Of a DNA stretch of 46,494 nt, positions 36,701 through 44,575 are shown one piece after another. Below the pieces are notes generated by a model. That model did not search any database and was not told the DNA's origin. It was given only the letters and a program-made list of their open reading frames with translations. Location: contig JAHDDC010000023.1 of assembly GCA_020629545.1 (NCBI GenBank), forward strand, positions 1 through 46,494, given 5' to 3'. How positions within the stretch are numbered: the stretch's first letter is position 1; each line of letters starts with the position of its first letter. Source of the stretch: Hellea sp. (GTDB taxonomy: Bacteria; Pseudomonadota; Alphaproteobacteria; Caulobacterales; Maricaulaceae). Made by a program: the position numbers and the translations under genes.

Positions 36701-38038
36701 CTATTCATTGAATAACGCAATTGCACCTCGAACCATAGCCTCTGTACCTGTCGTGATAGAGGGCTTTGGCAAGACATTGAACTCAGGCGAATGATGGGAT
36801 GGAGACCTTGAAACATCTTCCATGACTGACCCTCCAACTGAAAAATAAGCGCCTTTAACCCCGGTTTCAGGGGCCATCAAATAAGCAAAGTCCTCAGCGC
36901 CCATACCTGTGCGCTCAATTCTGACCAAATGATCACCCATATTTTTCTCTAGAGTCCCTCGTACAATATTGACGGTGTTAACATCGTTGATCGTTGGAGG
37001 CGTCTTATTAGGCGCAAATTCTATCTCGGGCATAAGTTCATCCGGCACGCCCATAGCCTTAGCCGTATTATTCGTTACCCGCACAATACCATCTAGAAGC
37101 TTTTGCCGGGTCGCAGGGTCATCTGACCTTACTGTTAATCCCAGCTTGGCTTCATGAGGAATAATATTATTTTTTGTCCCGGCATGAAACGTTCCTACCG
37201 TGATAATACCAGGATTAAGCGGCGCAACGTTCCGGGTAATAATTGTTTGCAAATTCATTACGATAGACGATCCTAGCACAATCGGGTCAATCCCTTGATG
37301 GGGCGATGCTCCGTGTGCGCCAATCCCTTTAAGCGTAATATAAACGGAATCGGAGCTGCTCATGACAGTGCCGGATTCCAAAACGATTTTACCGGGCGCG
37401 AGATTTGCCCAAACATGAAACCCGATGACGTAGTCTGGCTTAGGGAAACGCGTAAATAAGCCATCATCAATCATCGCTTTTGCACCGGCAATTATTTCTT
37501 CGGCAGGCTGTACGATCAAAACCAATGTTCCGGACCAATCGTCCTTAAGGTCCTGCATCATCTTCGCAGAACTCAGAAGAGACGTTATATGAATATCGTG
37601 ACCGCAGGCATGCATGACCGGAAACTCATTCCCATTTCGATCTTTCTGAACAACTTTGGAGGCATGCGGTAGTCCGGTTTTTTCTTTTACGGGCAGGCCG
37701 TCCATATCGGCGCGCATCATAATTGTGGGACCATCGCCGTTCTTAAGGACGGCGACAACACCTGTCCCGCCAACACCTTCGGTGACTTTATACCCCAAAG
37801 ACCGCAGCTCTTCTGCCATACGGGCCGCTGTCTTACTTTCAACAAAGGAAAGTTCAGGATTGGCATGAAAATATTCGTATAGACTTTCCAGGCGATCTTC
37901 ATAATCAACTTGAATGGCGCGCGGTAAGTCTTCAAGGCTTTCAGCTTTATCGTGAGCCATTGTGTTACCTGGCCAAATCAAGCTCGATGCAAGACCCGCC
38001 GCCAAAAACTTTAACGGCGCTAAGCGTTTTTTCGTCAT
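36701..38038 (-). CDS. Exported M20-family amidohydrolase
   Basis: A 445-residue M20D-type metallo-amidohydrolase. It opens with a Sec signal peptide (MTKKRLAPLKF... ending NTMA before HDKAES), so it acts in the periplasm. Metal-binding landmarks are PTIMMRADMDGLPVKE, HACGHDIH (about 152-159), AEE and the late GMGAEDFAYL. The family includes IAA-amino-acid, hippurate and N-acyl-amino-acid hydrolases. The start at 38038 has GAGGGA seven bases upstream. It lies 93 bases downstream of the DUF1864 gene on the same strand, so the two may be cotranscribed; it converges on the hybrid kinase gene with no gap. Confidence 0.9.
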   Translation of the reverse strand: MTKKRLAPLKFLAAGLASSLIWPGNTMAHDKAESLEDLPRAIQVDYEDRLESLYEYFHANPELSFVESKTAARMAEELRSLGYKVTEGVGGTGVVAVLKNGDGPTIMMRADMDGLPVKEKTGLPHASKVVQKDRNGNEFPVMHACGHDIHITSLLSSAKMMQDLKDDWSGTLVLIVQPAEEIIAGAKAMIDDGLFTRFPKPDYVIGFHVWANLAPGKIVLESGTVMSSSDSVYITLKGIGAHGASPHQGIDPIVLGSSIVMNLQTIITRNVAPLNPGIITVGTFHAGTKNNIIPHEAKLGLTVRSDDPATRQKLLDGIVRVTNNTAKAMGVPDELMPEIEFAPNKTPPTINDVNTVNIVRGTLEKNMGDHLVRIERTGMGAEDFAYLMAPETGVKGAYFSVGGSVMEDVSRSPSHHSPEFNVLPKPSITTGTEAMVRGAIALFNE

Positions 38039-38131
38039 GATAAATCCCTCATTTTTCAACAATCTACGCAATAATTGTGCACATGCAATTTGGTTCGCCT
38101 AAAAGGCGAACTACACCCAGTTAAGCTTCCG

Positions 38132-39319
38132 CTATATTTCATGAACCGCAAGGGCGGCCTTTAGCTGATTGATTTGGTTATAGGCTGTTTGGATATCATC
38201 ACGCGGGGCAGCGATACGAAGGTCCCGGAGGTGGGTCAGCGTATTGAGTAACTCCCCAAGCGGCGGACCGCTGGCAGTGACCTGTTTGAGATGTTTCGTT
38301 TCCATAGTGACAGCGGGCTTTTTGATATATTTTTCGACCAACATATTTTGATGCTGGGCTGCCGTTCGGCCATGGGCCGTGCAGACGTCTAGAAATAATT
38401 TGCAGTTTTCCTGAAACCAATCTGTATCAGCATGGCGTTCTGCAGCTTCTACAAACCCATCCATTAAGGGCGGTATTCTCAAAGTTCTTTGGACATCGCG
38501 CTGATCTTCGGGCCGCATATATTGCATTTTTTCGGCCAAGATATTGCCGTAAAAAAGATCATCCCCTCGGCATAGTCCCAAGAGTAAATCAATCTGATTA
38601 ATGCCGGCAAAATCACCTGCATTCGCGCCGCGATAAACGATCTTTCCGACCCTGTGCGATTTGAAATACGGCCGGACGCTGTAGAAAAATCGCGTGACAT
38701 CTAGCTTATCAAACAAAATCTTATTGTAGTGGGCGACTTGATCCAGCGCATATTTGGCTTCTTTTAGCATCATCGCCGTTGCTGAGGCCGAAACCCCCAG
38801 AGCTGGAATATGCATCAAGGCTTCGGCAGCGCGTTTAAAATATAAAATACTATAGAGATTGTAATCGTTGAAAATCGTCTCATCGGGAAGATGTGTGAAC
38901 GCCTTTTGGACACCATTAATGGCATAATTATTAGCCGATAGATGCGGCGAGACAAAGCGCGGCGCAACACCCAAAGAGGATGCAATGCGTAAACAAAGAG
39001 CCGAACATCGTTTAAAAGGGGATTCCGTTTCCTTGTCTGGATTTGTCAGTTCATGACGACGCAGAGCGGCCATAAATAGCCCCAAATTGCCGAGGGTATT
39101 AAACGCTGTTTCAAAAGGCTGGTGGGTGTCGCCTTCAGCCAAAAGGGCCTCGACATGCGCTTCACCTTCTGCCACCAGATCAGCTTTTAAACCAGAGCCG
39201 ACGCCTTCAACGGCGGCGCGATCTTCCTGAACGAAATAAATCTCCTCGAGCGCTGTATTAAGCGTTCGAAAATCCGTTCGAATCCATTGATCAAATTTGT
39301 CGGATGCAATTGTGCTCAC
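38132..39319 (-). CDS. PrnB-like/DUF1864 protein of the haem-dependent dioxygenase superfamily
   Basis: A 395-residue all-helical protein of the DUF1864/PrnB type. The RFFYSVRPYFKSHRVGKIVYRGANAGDFAGINQID stretch (around 210-243) is the family's hallmark. His323 in QHQNMLVEKYI is placed like the proximal haem ligand of tryptophan 2,3-dioxygenase (H-x-x-M-V-x-R-x-I) and close to the equivalent His of PrnB. The canonical GTGGSSG segment of tryptophan dioxygenase is absent. PrnB rearranges 7-chlorotryptophan in pyrrolnitrin synthesis; most relatives have no known reaction. It uses a GTG start with AAGGG in front. Its neighbours are kynureninase-like and formamidase-like genes, which suggests an indole-ring-opening oxygenase. 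Confidence 0.8.
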   Translation of the reverse strand: MSTIASDKFDQWIRTDFRTLNTALEEIYFVQEDRAAVEGVGSGLKADLVAEGEAHVEALLAEGDTHQPFETAFNTLGNLGLFMAALRRHELTNPDKETESPFKRCSALCLRIASSLGVAPRFVSPHLSANNYAINGVQKAFTHLPDETIFNDYNLYSILYFKRAAEALMHIPALGVSASATAMMLKEAKYALDQVAHYNKILFDKLDVTRFFYSVRPYFKSHRVGKIVYRGANAGDFAGINQIDLLLGLCRGDDLFYGNILAEKMQYMRPEDQRDVQRTLRIPPLMDGFVEAAERHADTDWFQENCKLFLDVCTAHGRTAAQHQNMLVEKYIKKPAVTMETKHLKQVTASGPPLGELLNTLTHLRDLRIAAPRDDIQTAYNQINQLKAALAVHEI

Positions 39320-39418
39320 ACGCGGCCCTTAATTATTTTATCAAACTCTGTTTGCATTTTGCTATATGTCTTGCAAGGCATGTTGATCAACACGCTAAAC
39401 TGATTTTCGAGAAGAGCC
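39320..39418. promoter_or_regulatory. Divergent promoter region with a 12-bp palindrome
   Basis: This 99-base spacer separates the DUF1864 gene (minus) from a kynureninase-like gene (plus). It contains a perfect 12-bp palindrome, TGTTGATCAACA (39381-39392). The core TTGATCAA occurs once more at 39287-39294, within the first codons of the DUF1864 gene, about 96 bases away. A pair of sites flanking a divergent promoter would suit a dimeric regulator, but no regulator gene sits next to it. Confidence 0.45.
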
Positions 39419-40495
39419 ATGGACACAGCTTTCATAACTCCAGATCGAGGGCCCTATTTTTTAAGCCACTCGGTGGGACCTTTGACCCAAAAAGGCCAGA
39501 ACTATCTCAATGAGCATTATGTTGAGCCATGGCGCGACGGCGGCGGGCGGGCCTGGCCGTTTTGGCTGACCTTGCTCGACCGGTTCAGCGGCGCACTTGC
39601 TAAGCTATTGGGTGGCCGCGAGGATGAATTTGCCCATCAGCCCAATCTATCCGCTGGTTTGTCAAAATATCTTCTGTCCCTACCCAGTTCGGACAATCCA
39701 CTAAAGATTTTAATGCACGCCAATGCCTTTCCCAGCATGGGCTTTGTGGTCTCGGCTTTGCCCGCAGAGAGCTATGAGCTGGTCCTGATCCCTGAAGATC
39801 GGCCTGCTCATGACCCCAATGTTTGGGCCGAATTTGTAACTAGCAAAATTGACATCGTTCTAATCACCCATGTCCATTCTATGACTGGTATCTTATCTCC
39901 TGTGCCCGAGATCGCCCGAATTGCCAAAAAGTTTGGCGCCCGCGTTTTAGTCGACACAGCCCAAAGCGCCGGTATTATTCCAATTCACATTCCCGAATGG
40001 GACGTAGATGCCGTCTTTGGGTCCTGCATAAAATGGCTCTGTGGCGGACCCGGCGCAGGTTGGATGTGGGTCAAAGCCGAGACCTTGCCTGATCTGACTC
40101 CACTGTCTGCTGGATGGTTTGCCCACGAAAATCCGTTTGAATTTGATATTCGGAATTTCCGGTTTTCGGAAACGGCGAAAAAATTCTGGGATGGCACCCC
40201 TTCTGTCGCGCCCTATGCCATGGCTCTGGGCGGCATTGAGACGATTTTGAATATCGGGGTTGAGACGATCCGCGCGCACAATCTAGAAATGCTGAAAATT
40301 ATAGAGCCCGATATTGATGCCTCAATCAATGGCGGGACGTTATGTTTTGAAGCCCAAGATCGCGCCGATGAGATCGAGAACAAGCTCAAAGCTTTGCGAG
40401 CTTATTTTGACCGCCGCGGATCACGCCTGCGCATCTCCCCGCATCTTTCCATAAGCAAAGACGAAGCCAAGGCCGTCCGGGATTGTCTTACTTAA
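39419..40495 (+). CDS. Kynureninase-like class V PLP enzyme (paralogue of kynU)
   Basis: A 358-residue fold-type I PLP enzyme related to kynureninase. It has FLSHSVGPL (14-22), Asp179 in VLVDTAQSAG, the PLP-binding Lys205 in SCIKWLCGGPGAGW and the GWFAHENPFEFD motif (232-243), all at kynureninase-like positions. It differs from true kynureninase in replacing SGTPP with DGTPS and in its shorter length. It may act as a cysteine-desulfurase-like or aminotransferase-like variant, or as a kynureninase with another substrate. Its stop overlaps the convergent hydrolase stop by four bases. Confidence 0.8.
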   Translation: MDTAFITPDRGPYFLSHSVGPLTQKGQNYLNEHYVEPWRDGGGRAWPFWLTLLDRFSGALAKLLGGREDEFAHQPNLSAGLSKYLLSLPSSDNPLKILMHANAFPSMGFVVSALPAESYELVLIPEDRPAHDPNVWAEFVTSKIDIVLITHVHSMTGILSPVPEIARIAKKFGARVLVDTAQSAGIIPIHIPEWDVDAVFGSCIKWLCGGPGAGWMWVKAETLPDLTPLSAGWFAHENPFEFDIRNFRFSETAKKFWDGTPSVAPYAMALGGIETILNIGVETIRAHNLEMLKIIEPDIDASINGGTLCFEAQDRADEIENKLKALRAYFDRRGSRLRISPHLSISKDEAKAVRDCLT

Positions 40496-41466
40496 TCACG
40501 CTTACTTATTCCTAGCATGGATTTCAAAAGCTCTATCTGTTTGTCAAAGGCGGCCGTACCTGGTGCGATCAGCTCGACATGGCCTTCATTTGGGATCACA
40601 AAGACCTCAGCTTTATCGCCGGCGGCTCGGGCCTTTCGCGTGAAGGCTTCGCCGAGGTTCGGCGGCGCAATTTTATCGCGCTCGCCGTTCACGCTATAGA
40701 CGAGACCACCACTTGGCAGAAGATGATCGCTGGATGTATCCGCCAAAGGGTCTGGCCGCGCCTGTGTTGCCGGGCCGGTCAATTTATCTTTGATATCAGC
40801 AAGGCAGGATTTTAGAGTTTGCGGCTCTGACGCCTCAAGATCGGCCAAGCCTCCGGAATTGATGACTCCTACCATTGGGAGCGGCTCGGCAGCCCGCAGG
40901 GCGTTATCCTTGGGCAAATTTTGAAGGCCTGCCAACCAGGTAATTAAATGCCCGCCGGCCGAGTGACCAAAACCAGCAACGCGCTTCATATCAAGATTCA
41001 TCTCCTCAGCGAGTTTGGGAATAAATGCGGCGGCGCGCGCCACATCGGTAAATGTACCCGGATAGCCCCCGCCCGTTTCATCAACACCGCGATACTCAAT
41101 ATTGATCACCGCCATGCCTTCATCCGCGAGCGCTTTGGCCGCGTAATTCATCAGCTTCCGATCCGCGATGGATTTCTGCCAGCATCCACCATGGATCATC
41201 AGAACAACCGGAAACGGGCCTTCGCTGCGTTCATATCCATCCGGCATCCAAATATCCATAAGGTCAGTTTCGCCTATACCAAATTCGGACTCAATGGTGG
41301 GCTTGGGCAATGGCCGAGACGTCAAATCACCCCATCCCATAAGCTTGGTCTGCTCGGATGTGTCGGTTTTGGTCACAGCGTCCCCATTGGGGTTTACGCT
41401 ATCACCGGAACACGCGGATACAAATGTTATAGCGGCAGCGACAATTATCTTTTTAGTCCATTGCAT
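40492..41466 (-). CDS. Kynurenine-formamidase-like alpha/beta hydrolase, lipoprotein
   Basis: A 324-residue alpha/beta hydrolase. It has HGGCW (92-96), the arylformamidase/esterase oxyanion motif, the nucleophile elbow GHSAG with Ser169, and a candidate acid-base pair in GERD (Asp264) and EGHVEL (His296). The N-terminus is a lipoprotein signal ending VSAC with Cys19, so it would sit in the envelope. The start at 41466 has AGGAGAGG just upstream. Genome context next to kynU points to N-formylkynurenine hydrolysis, but an exported position is odd for that, and a general esterase is possible. Confidence 0.78.
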   Translation of the reverse strand: MQWTKKIIVAAAITFVSACSGDSVNPNGDAVTKTDTSEQTKLMGWGDLTSRPLPKPTIESEFGIGETDLMDIWMPDGYERSEGPFPVVLMIHGGCWQKSIADRKLMNYAAKALADEGMAVINIEYRGVDETGGGYPGTFTDVARAAAFIPKLAEEMNLDMKRVAGFGHSAGGHLITWLAGLQNLPKDNALRAAEPLPMVGVINSGGLADLEASEPQTLKSCLADIKDKLTGPATQARPDPLADTSSDHLLPSGGLVYSVNGERDKIAPPNLGEAFTRKARAAGDKAEVFVIPNEGHVELIAPGTAAFDKQIELLKSMLGISKRD

Positions 41467-41553
41467 AACGCCTCTCCTGATTTCGAGCTTTATCACTATC
41501 ACCATTGGCGTAATTAGCCATTCAATTCCTGCGTGGCCTAGGTATAAACAGAT

Positions 41554-42777
41554 ATGAAAATCCCAACCTCAAGAACCGAAGCGGCGGCGATGGACGCCCG
41601 TGATCCACTGGCCAATAAACGCGCTGATTTTCATTTGCCGGAGAATGTGATTTATCTGGTCGGGCACTCTTTGGGGCCGCCATCAAAATCGGCTTTATCC
41701 GCCGTCAAGCATTGCGCAGAGCATAGCTGGGCAGAGGGTCTGGTCGGATCATGGAATAGTGCGGGCTGGTTTGAGCTCGCAAAGACACTTGGCGGCCGAC
41801 TATCCAAATTGATCGGCGCAGACCCGGCGGAAATCATCGTCACGGATACGGTTTCGGTTAATCTGTTTAAACTTGCGGCGGCGGCGCTGCCACTATCCGG
41901 CGGCGCGCGTCAGATCAACATCGACAAGGCCGAATTTCCCACGGATCAATATATTGCTGACAGCTTTGCCGACCTCTCGGATATTCCCTGTCATCGCATC
42001 GAGCCCGGCGGAGAGATGAACGCGATCGCATCAGGCGGGATTTACATAAAAAGTGCGGTCAATTTTAGGTCTGCTGAACTAATGGATATGGCCCGCTATG
42101 AACGAGCTGCGGGCGAGTCCGGCGCTATCATTATCTGGGACCTTAGCCATGCGACTGGCGTAGCACCGCTTAATATGCACGCAGATGGAGTCCGACTGGC
42201 GACGGGCTGCACGTATAAATATCTAAATGGCGGTCCGGGCGCACCGTCTTTTATTTATACCGCGAATGACTGGCTCGCTGATCTTCATAATCCCCTGCCC
42301 GGTTGGATGGGACATGCTCAGCCCTTTGCGTTTAAAACCTCTTATGAACCAATGGATGATGCGTCGCGTTTCGCATCTGGCACGCCGCCCATATTATCTC
42401 TGACGGCACTGGGCGGCGCACTCAATAGTTTTGATTCCATCGATATCAAAGCCCTGCACGCCAAAGCTGGGTCACTGGGCGATCTTTGTATCGCGCGAGC
42501 CGAAGCGGCGGGACTGACGATTGCCTCACCCAGAAAAGCCGAGCGGCGCGGCGGGCATGTCAGCATAAAGATAGACAATGGCTATCCAATCACTCGCGCG
42601 CTGTTTGCGCGGGGGATTCACACGGATTTCCGAACGCCAGATACGATCCGCTTTGGCCTTTCACCGCTCTATGTGCGTTTTACAGATATTTGGGACACGA
42701 TGGAGGCCCTCACCGAAATTCTCGAAACCCGGTCATGGGACAGGCCGGAATTTAAACGCACTGAAAAGGTGACTTAG
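41554..42777 (+). CDS. kynU: Kynureninase
   Basis: A 407-residue kynureninase, the usual length. Landmarks are YLVGHSLGPP (34-43), WDLSHATG with Asp196, GCTYKYLNGGPGAPSF with PLP-binding Lys222, PGWMGHAQPF (249-258), RFASGTPPI and the C-terminal FRTPDTIRFGLSPLYVRFTDIWD. It cleaves kynurenine to anthranilate and alanine (or 3-hydroxykynurenine likewise). It diverges from the formamidase-like gene across 87 bases. Neither a tryptophan 2,3-dioxygenase of the classical kind nor anthranilate-degrading genes are nearby. Confidence 0.92.
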   Translation: MKIPTSRTEAAAMDARDPLANKRADFHLPENVIYLVGHSLGPPSKSALSAVKHCAEHSWAEGLVGSWNSAGWFELAKTLGGRLSKLIGADPAEIIVTDTVSVNLFKLAAAALPLSGGARQINIDKAEFPTDQYIADSFADLSDIPCHRIEPGGEMNAIASGGIYIKSAVNFRSAELMDMARYERAAGESGAIIIWDLSHATGVAPLNMHADGVRLATGCTYKYLNGGPGAPSFIYTANDWLADLHNPLPGWMGHAQPFAFKTSYEPMDDASRFASGTPPILSLTALGGALNSFDSIDIKALHAKAGSLGDLCIARAEAAGLTIASPRKAERRGGHVSIKIDNGYPITRALFARGIHTDFRTPDTIRFGLSPLYVRFTDIWDTMEALTEILETRSWDRPEFKRTEKVT

Positions 42778-42841
42778 AGAAATTTGTCTGATATGCAAAA
42801 AGTTGAATATATATAATTGCTAACCCCACGAGGAGCCTTCC

Positions 42842-44023
42842 ATGTCTGAACGCGAATTTGATGTTATAATTTATGGGTCCACCGGCTATACGGGCCGCCT
42901 GGTCGCCGAATATATGAATGCCCAATATAATGGATCAGACGTGAAATGGGCCATGGCCGGGCGCTCTATGGAAAAACTAAATGCTGTGGCCGATGAAATG
43001 GGCATTGCGTCTGATATCCCGAAAGTGGTGGCCAATAGTGACGACCCCGCATCACTGGCCGATATGGCCGCGCGGACAAAAGTTGTGCTGACAACAGTAG
43101 GCCCTTATCAGCTCTACGGCACCGATATGGTCGCAGCCTGCGCGGAAGCCGGTACGGATTGTGTTGATTTATGCGGGGAGCCAGCCTGGATGCACGATAC
43201 GGTAAGAGATTTCCAAAAGGCTGCCGAAGCGAGCGGCGCGCGGATCGTCCATTCTTGCGGCTTTGATTCCATTCCGTTTGATCTGGGTGTGTTCTATACT
43301 CAGGTGAAAGCCGAAGAAAAACACGGCGAAACCTGTTCGCGCATTCGCGGACGTGTCCGTAAAATGCAGGGTAAGTTTTCAGGCGGCACCGCCGCGAGCT
43401 TTATGGAAACTATGAAGCGCGCCGGTAAACAGCCAGAGGTCCTAGACTGGCTGAAAGATCCGTTTACTTTGACCCCAGGTTTTGAAGGGCCGAAACAGCC
43501 TCACGGCGCCAAGCCCATTATGGAAGAGGATCTTGGAAGTTGGTCGGCTCCTTTTATCATGGCTTCGATCAATACTAAAAATGTGCACAGATCCAATGCA
43601 TTGCTGGGTGGCCGTTACGGCGAGGATTTTGTCTATGACGAAATGATGCTCACGGGTCCAGGTGAAGGCGGTGAGCAAATGGCCAAGGGCGTTATGAAAA
43701 TGAACGCTTCTATGGGCGTTAACCCACCAAAGCCTGGCGAAGGCCCCACGAAAGAAGAGCGCGAGAACGGATTTTACGACGTTATGTTCGTTGGGGATAC
43801 GAAAAGCGGTCAGCGCGTGATCTGCTCTGTCGCCGGGGATAAAGATCCGGGCTATGGCTCCACCTCCAAAATGATTGCGGAGGCAGCTGTCTGTCTGGCC
43901 AAAGATATTGATCGCGGCTGTGTTGGCGGCGGAATATATACACCGGCGCCGGCCATGGGCATGAGCCTGATTGAGCGACTAGAGAAAAATGCCGGTCTGA
44001 CCTTTAAAGTCGAGAAACTCTGA
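42842..44023 (+). CDS. Saccharopine dehydrogenase-like/trans-acting enoyl reductase family protein
   Basis: A 393-residue NAD(P)-dependent protein. The Rossmann start is VIIYGSTGYTGRLVAEYM (8-25), followed by the family segments AGRSMEKL, VLTTVGPYQLYGTDMVAAC and CVDLCGEPAWM, and then CGFDSIPFDLG. This pattern belongs to the saccharopine dehydrogenase-like oxidoreductases, including mycobacterial trans-acting enoyl reductases and mammalian SCCPDH. The substrate is unknown. It starts 64 bases after kynU with AGGAG in front and ends at a hairpin. Confidence 0.85.
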   Translation: MSEREFDVIIYGSTGYTGRLVAEYMNAQYNGSDVKWAMAGRSMEKLNAVADEMGIASDIPKVVANSDDPASLADMAARTKVVLTTVGPYQLYGTDMVAACAEAGTDCVDLCGEPAWMHDTVRDFQKAAEASGARIVHSCGFDSIPFDLGVFYTQVKAEEKHGETCSRIRGRVRKMQGKFSGGTAASFMETMKRAGKQPEVLDWLKDPFTLTPGFEGPKQPHGAKPIMEEDLGSWSAPFIMASINTKNVHRSNALLGGRYGEDFVYDEMMLTGPGEGGEQMAKGVMKMNASMGVNPPKPGEGPTKEERENGFYDVMFVGDTKSGQRVICSVAGDKDPGYGSTSKMIAEAAVCLAKDIDRGCVGGGIYTPAPAMGMSLIERLEKNAGLTFKVEKL

Positions 44024-44033
44024 TCAAAAAGCC

Positions 44034-44057
44034 GGGCCCCTTTTCAAAGGCCCGGGC
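44034..44057 (+). terminator. GC-rich hairpin after the saccharopine-dehydrogenase-like gene
   Basis: CCGGGCC pairs with GGCCCGG around a ten-base loop in which CCTTT/AAAGG could pair further. It follows the stop by about ten bases. There is no long T-run, so termination may be only partial. Confidence 0.5.
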
Positions 44058-44101
44058 AAGTTCTGTCCTCAGGGGGAAGTCTGGGGAGAGGACAATTTCA
44101 T

Positions 44102-44482
44102 CTATTTTTGCGCGAGCATTACCCGCAGCGCGGCTTTATTCGATAAGGCAGGTGCATAGTCCGGGCGTAGATCAAGCGCGCTGTCACAGGCCTTAGATGC
44201 CGCCTCCATATTGCCGAGAGAGGCTTCGGCCGCACAGATATTCGAGTAGGCAATCGCTTTTCGCTTTCGGCTCAAGCCCGCGTTTAAAGCCTGGTTCGAA
44301 TAGGCAATACTGCGTTCAAATTCACCTTTTTTAAAAGCTTTCGCGGCTTTCTTAACACGATAATCCGTAGTTGTTTTCACTGTAAAAACGTTTTCGGGGG
44401 CCGCGTCAGTCGCTGAGGCTGTGATCGCCGGCGCCATCAAAGAGAGCGCCGCAATTGAGAGGAGAGTTTTACGTAAAGTCAT
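44102..44482 (-). CDS. Small exported TPR protein
   Basis: A 126-residue protein. A Sec signal peptide (MTLRKTLLSIAALSLMAPAITASA) is followed by three TPR-like helical pairs, visible in KKGEFERSIAYSNQALNAGL, CAAEASLGNMEAASKACDSAL and DLRPDYAPALSNKAALRV. It is likely a periplasmic adaptor; the partner is unknown. It diverges from the LysR gene across 93 bases and converges on the terminator of the preceding gene. Confidence 0.8.
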   Translation of the reverse strand: MTLRKTLLSIAALSLMAPAITASATDAAPENVFTVKTTTDYRVKKAAKAFKKGEFERSIAYSNQALNAGLSRKRKAIAYSNICAAEASLGNMEAASKACDSALDLRPDYAPALSNKAALRVMLAQK

Positions 44483-44575
44483 GGCTTGTTACCTTCATAT
44501 TGTTGATAGCCTCGATATAATCATTCATAAAAGAATGTCATTGACATTTGTCGCATATATTCTATACGTTTTTGT

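Noticed and set aside
40948..41517. 189-codon open frame antisense to the formamidase-like gene
   Set aside because: Fully contained in a gene with clear catalytic motifs on the other strand; no family resemblance.
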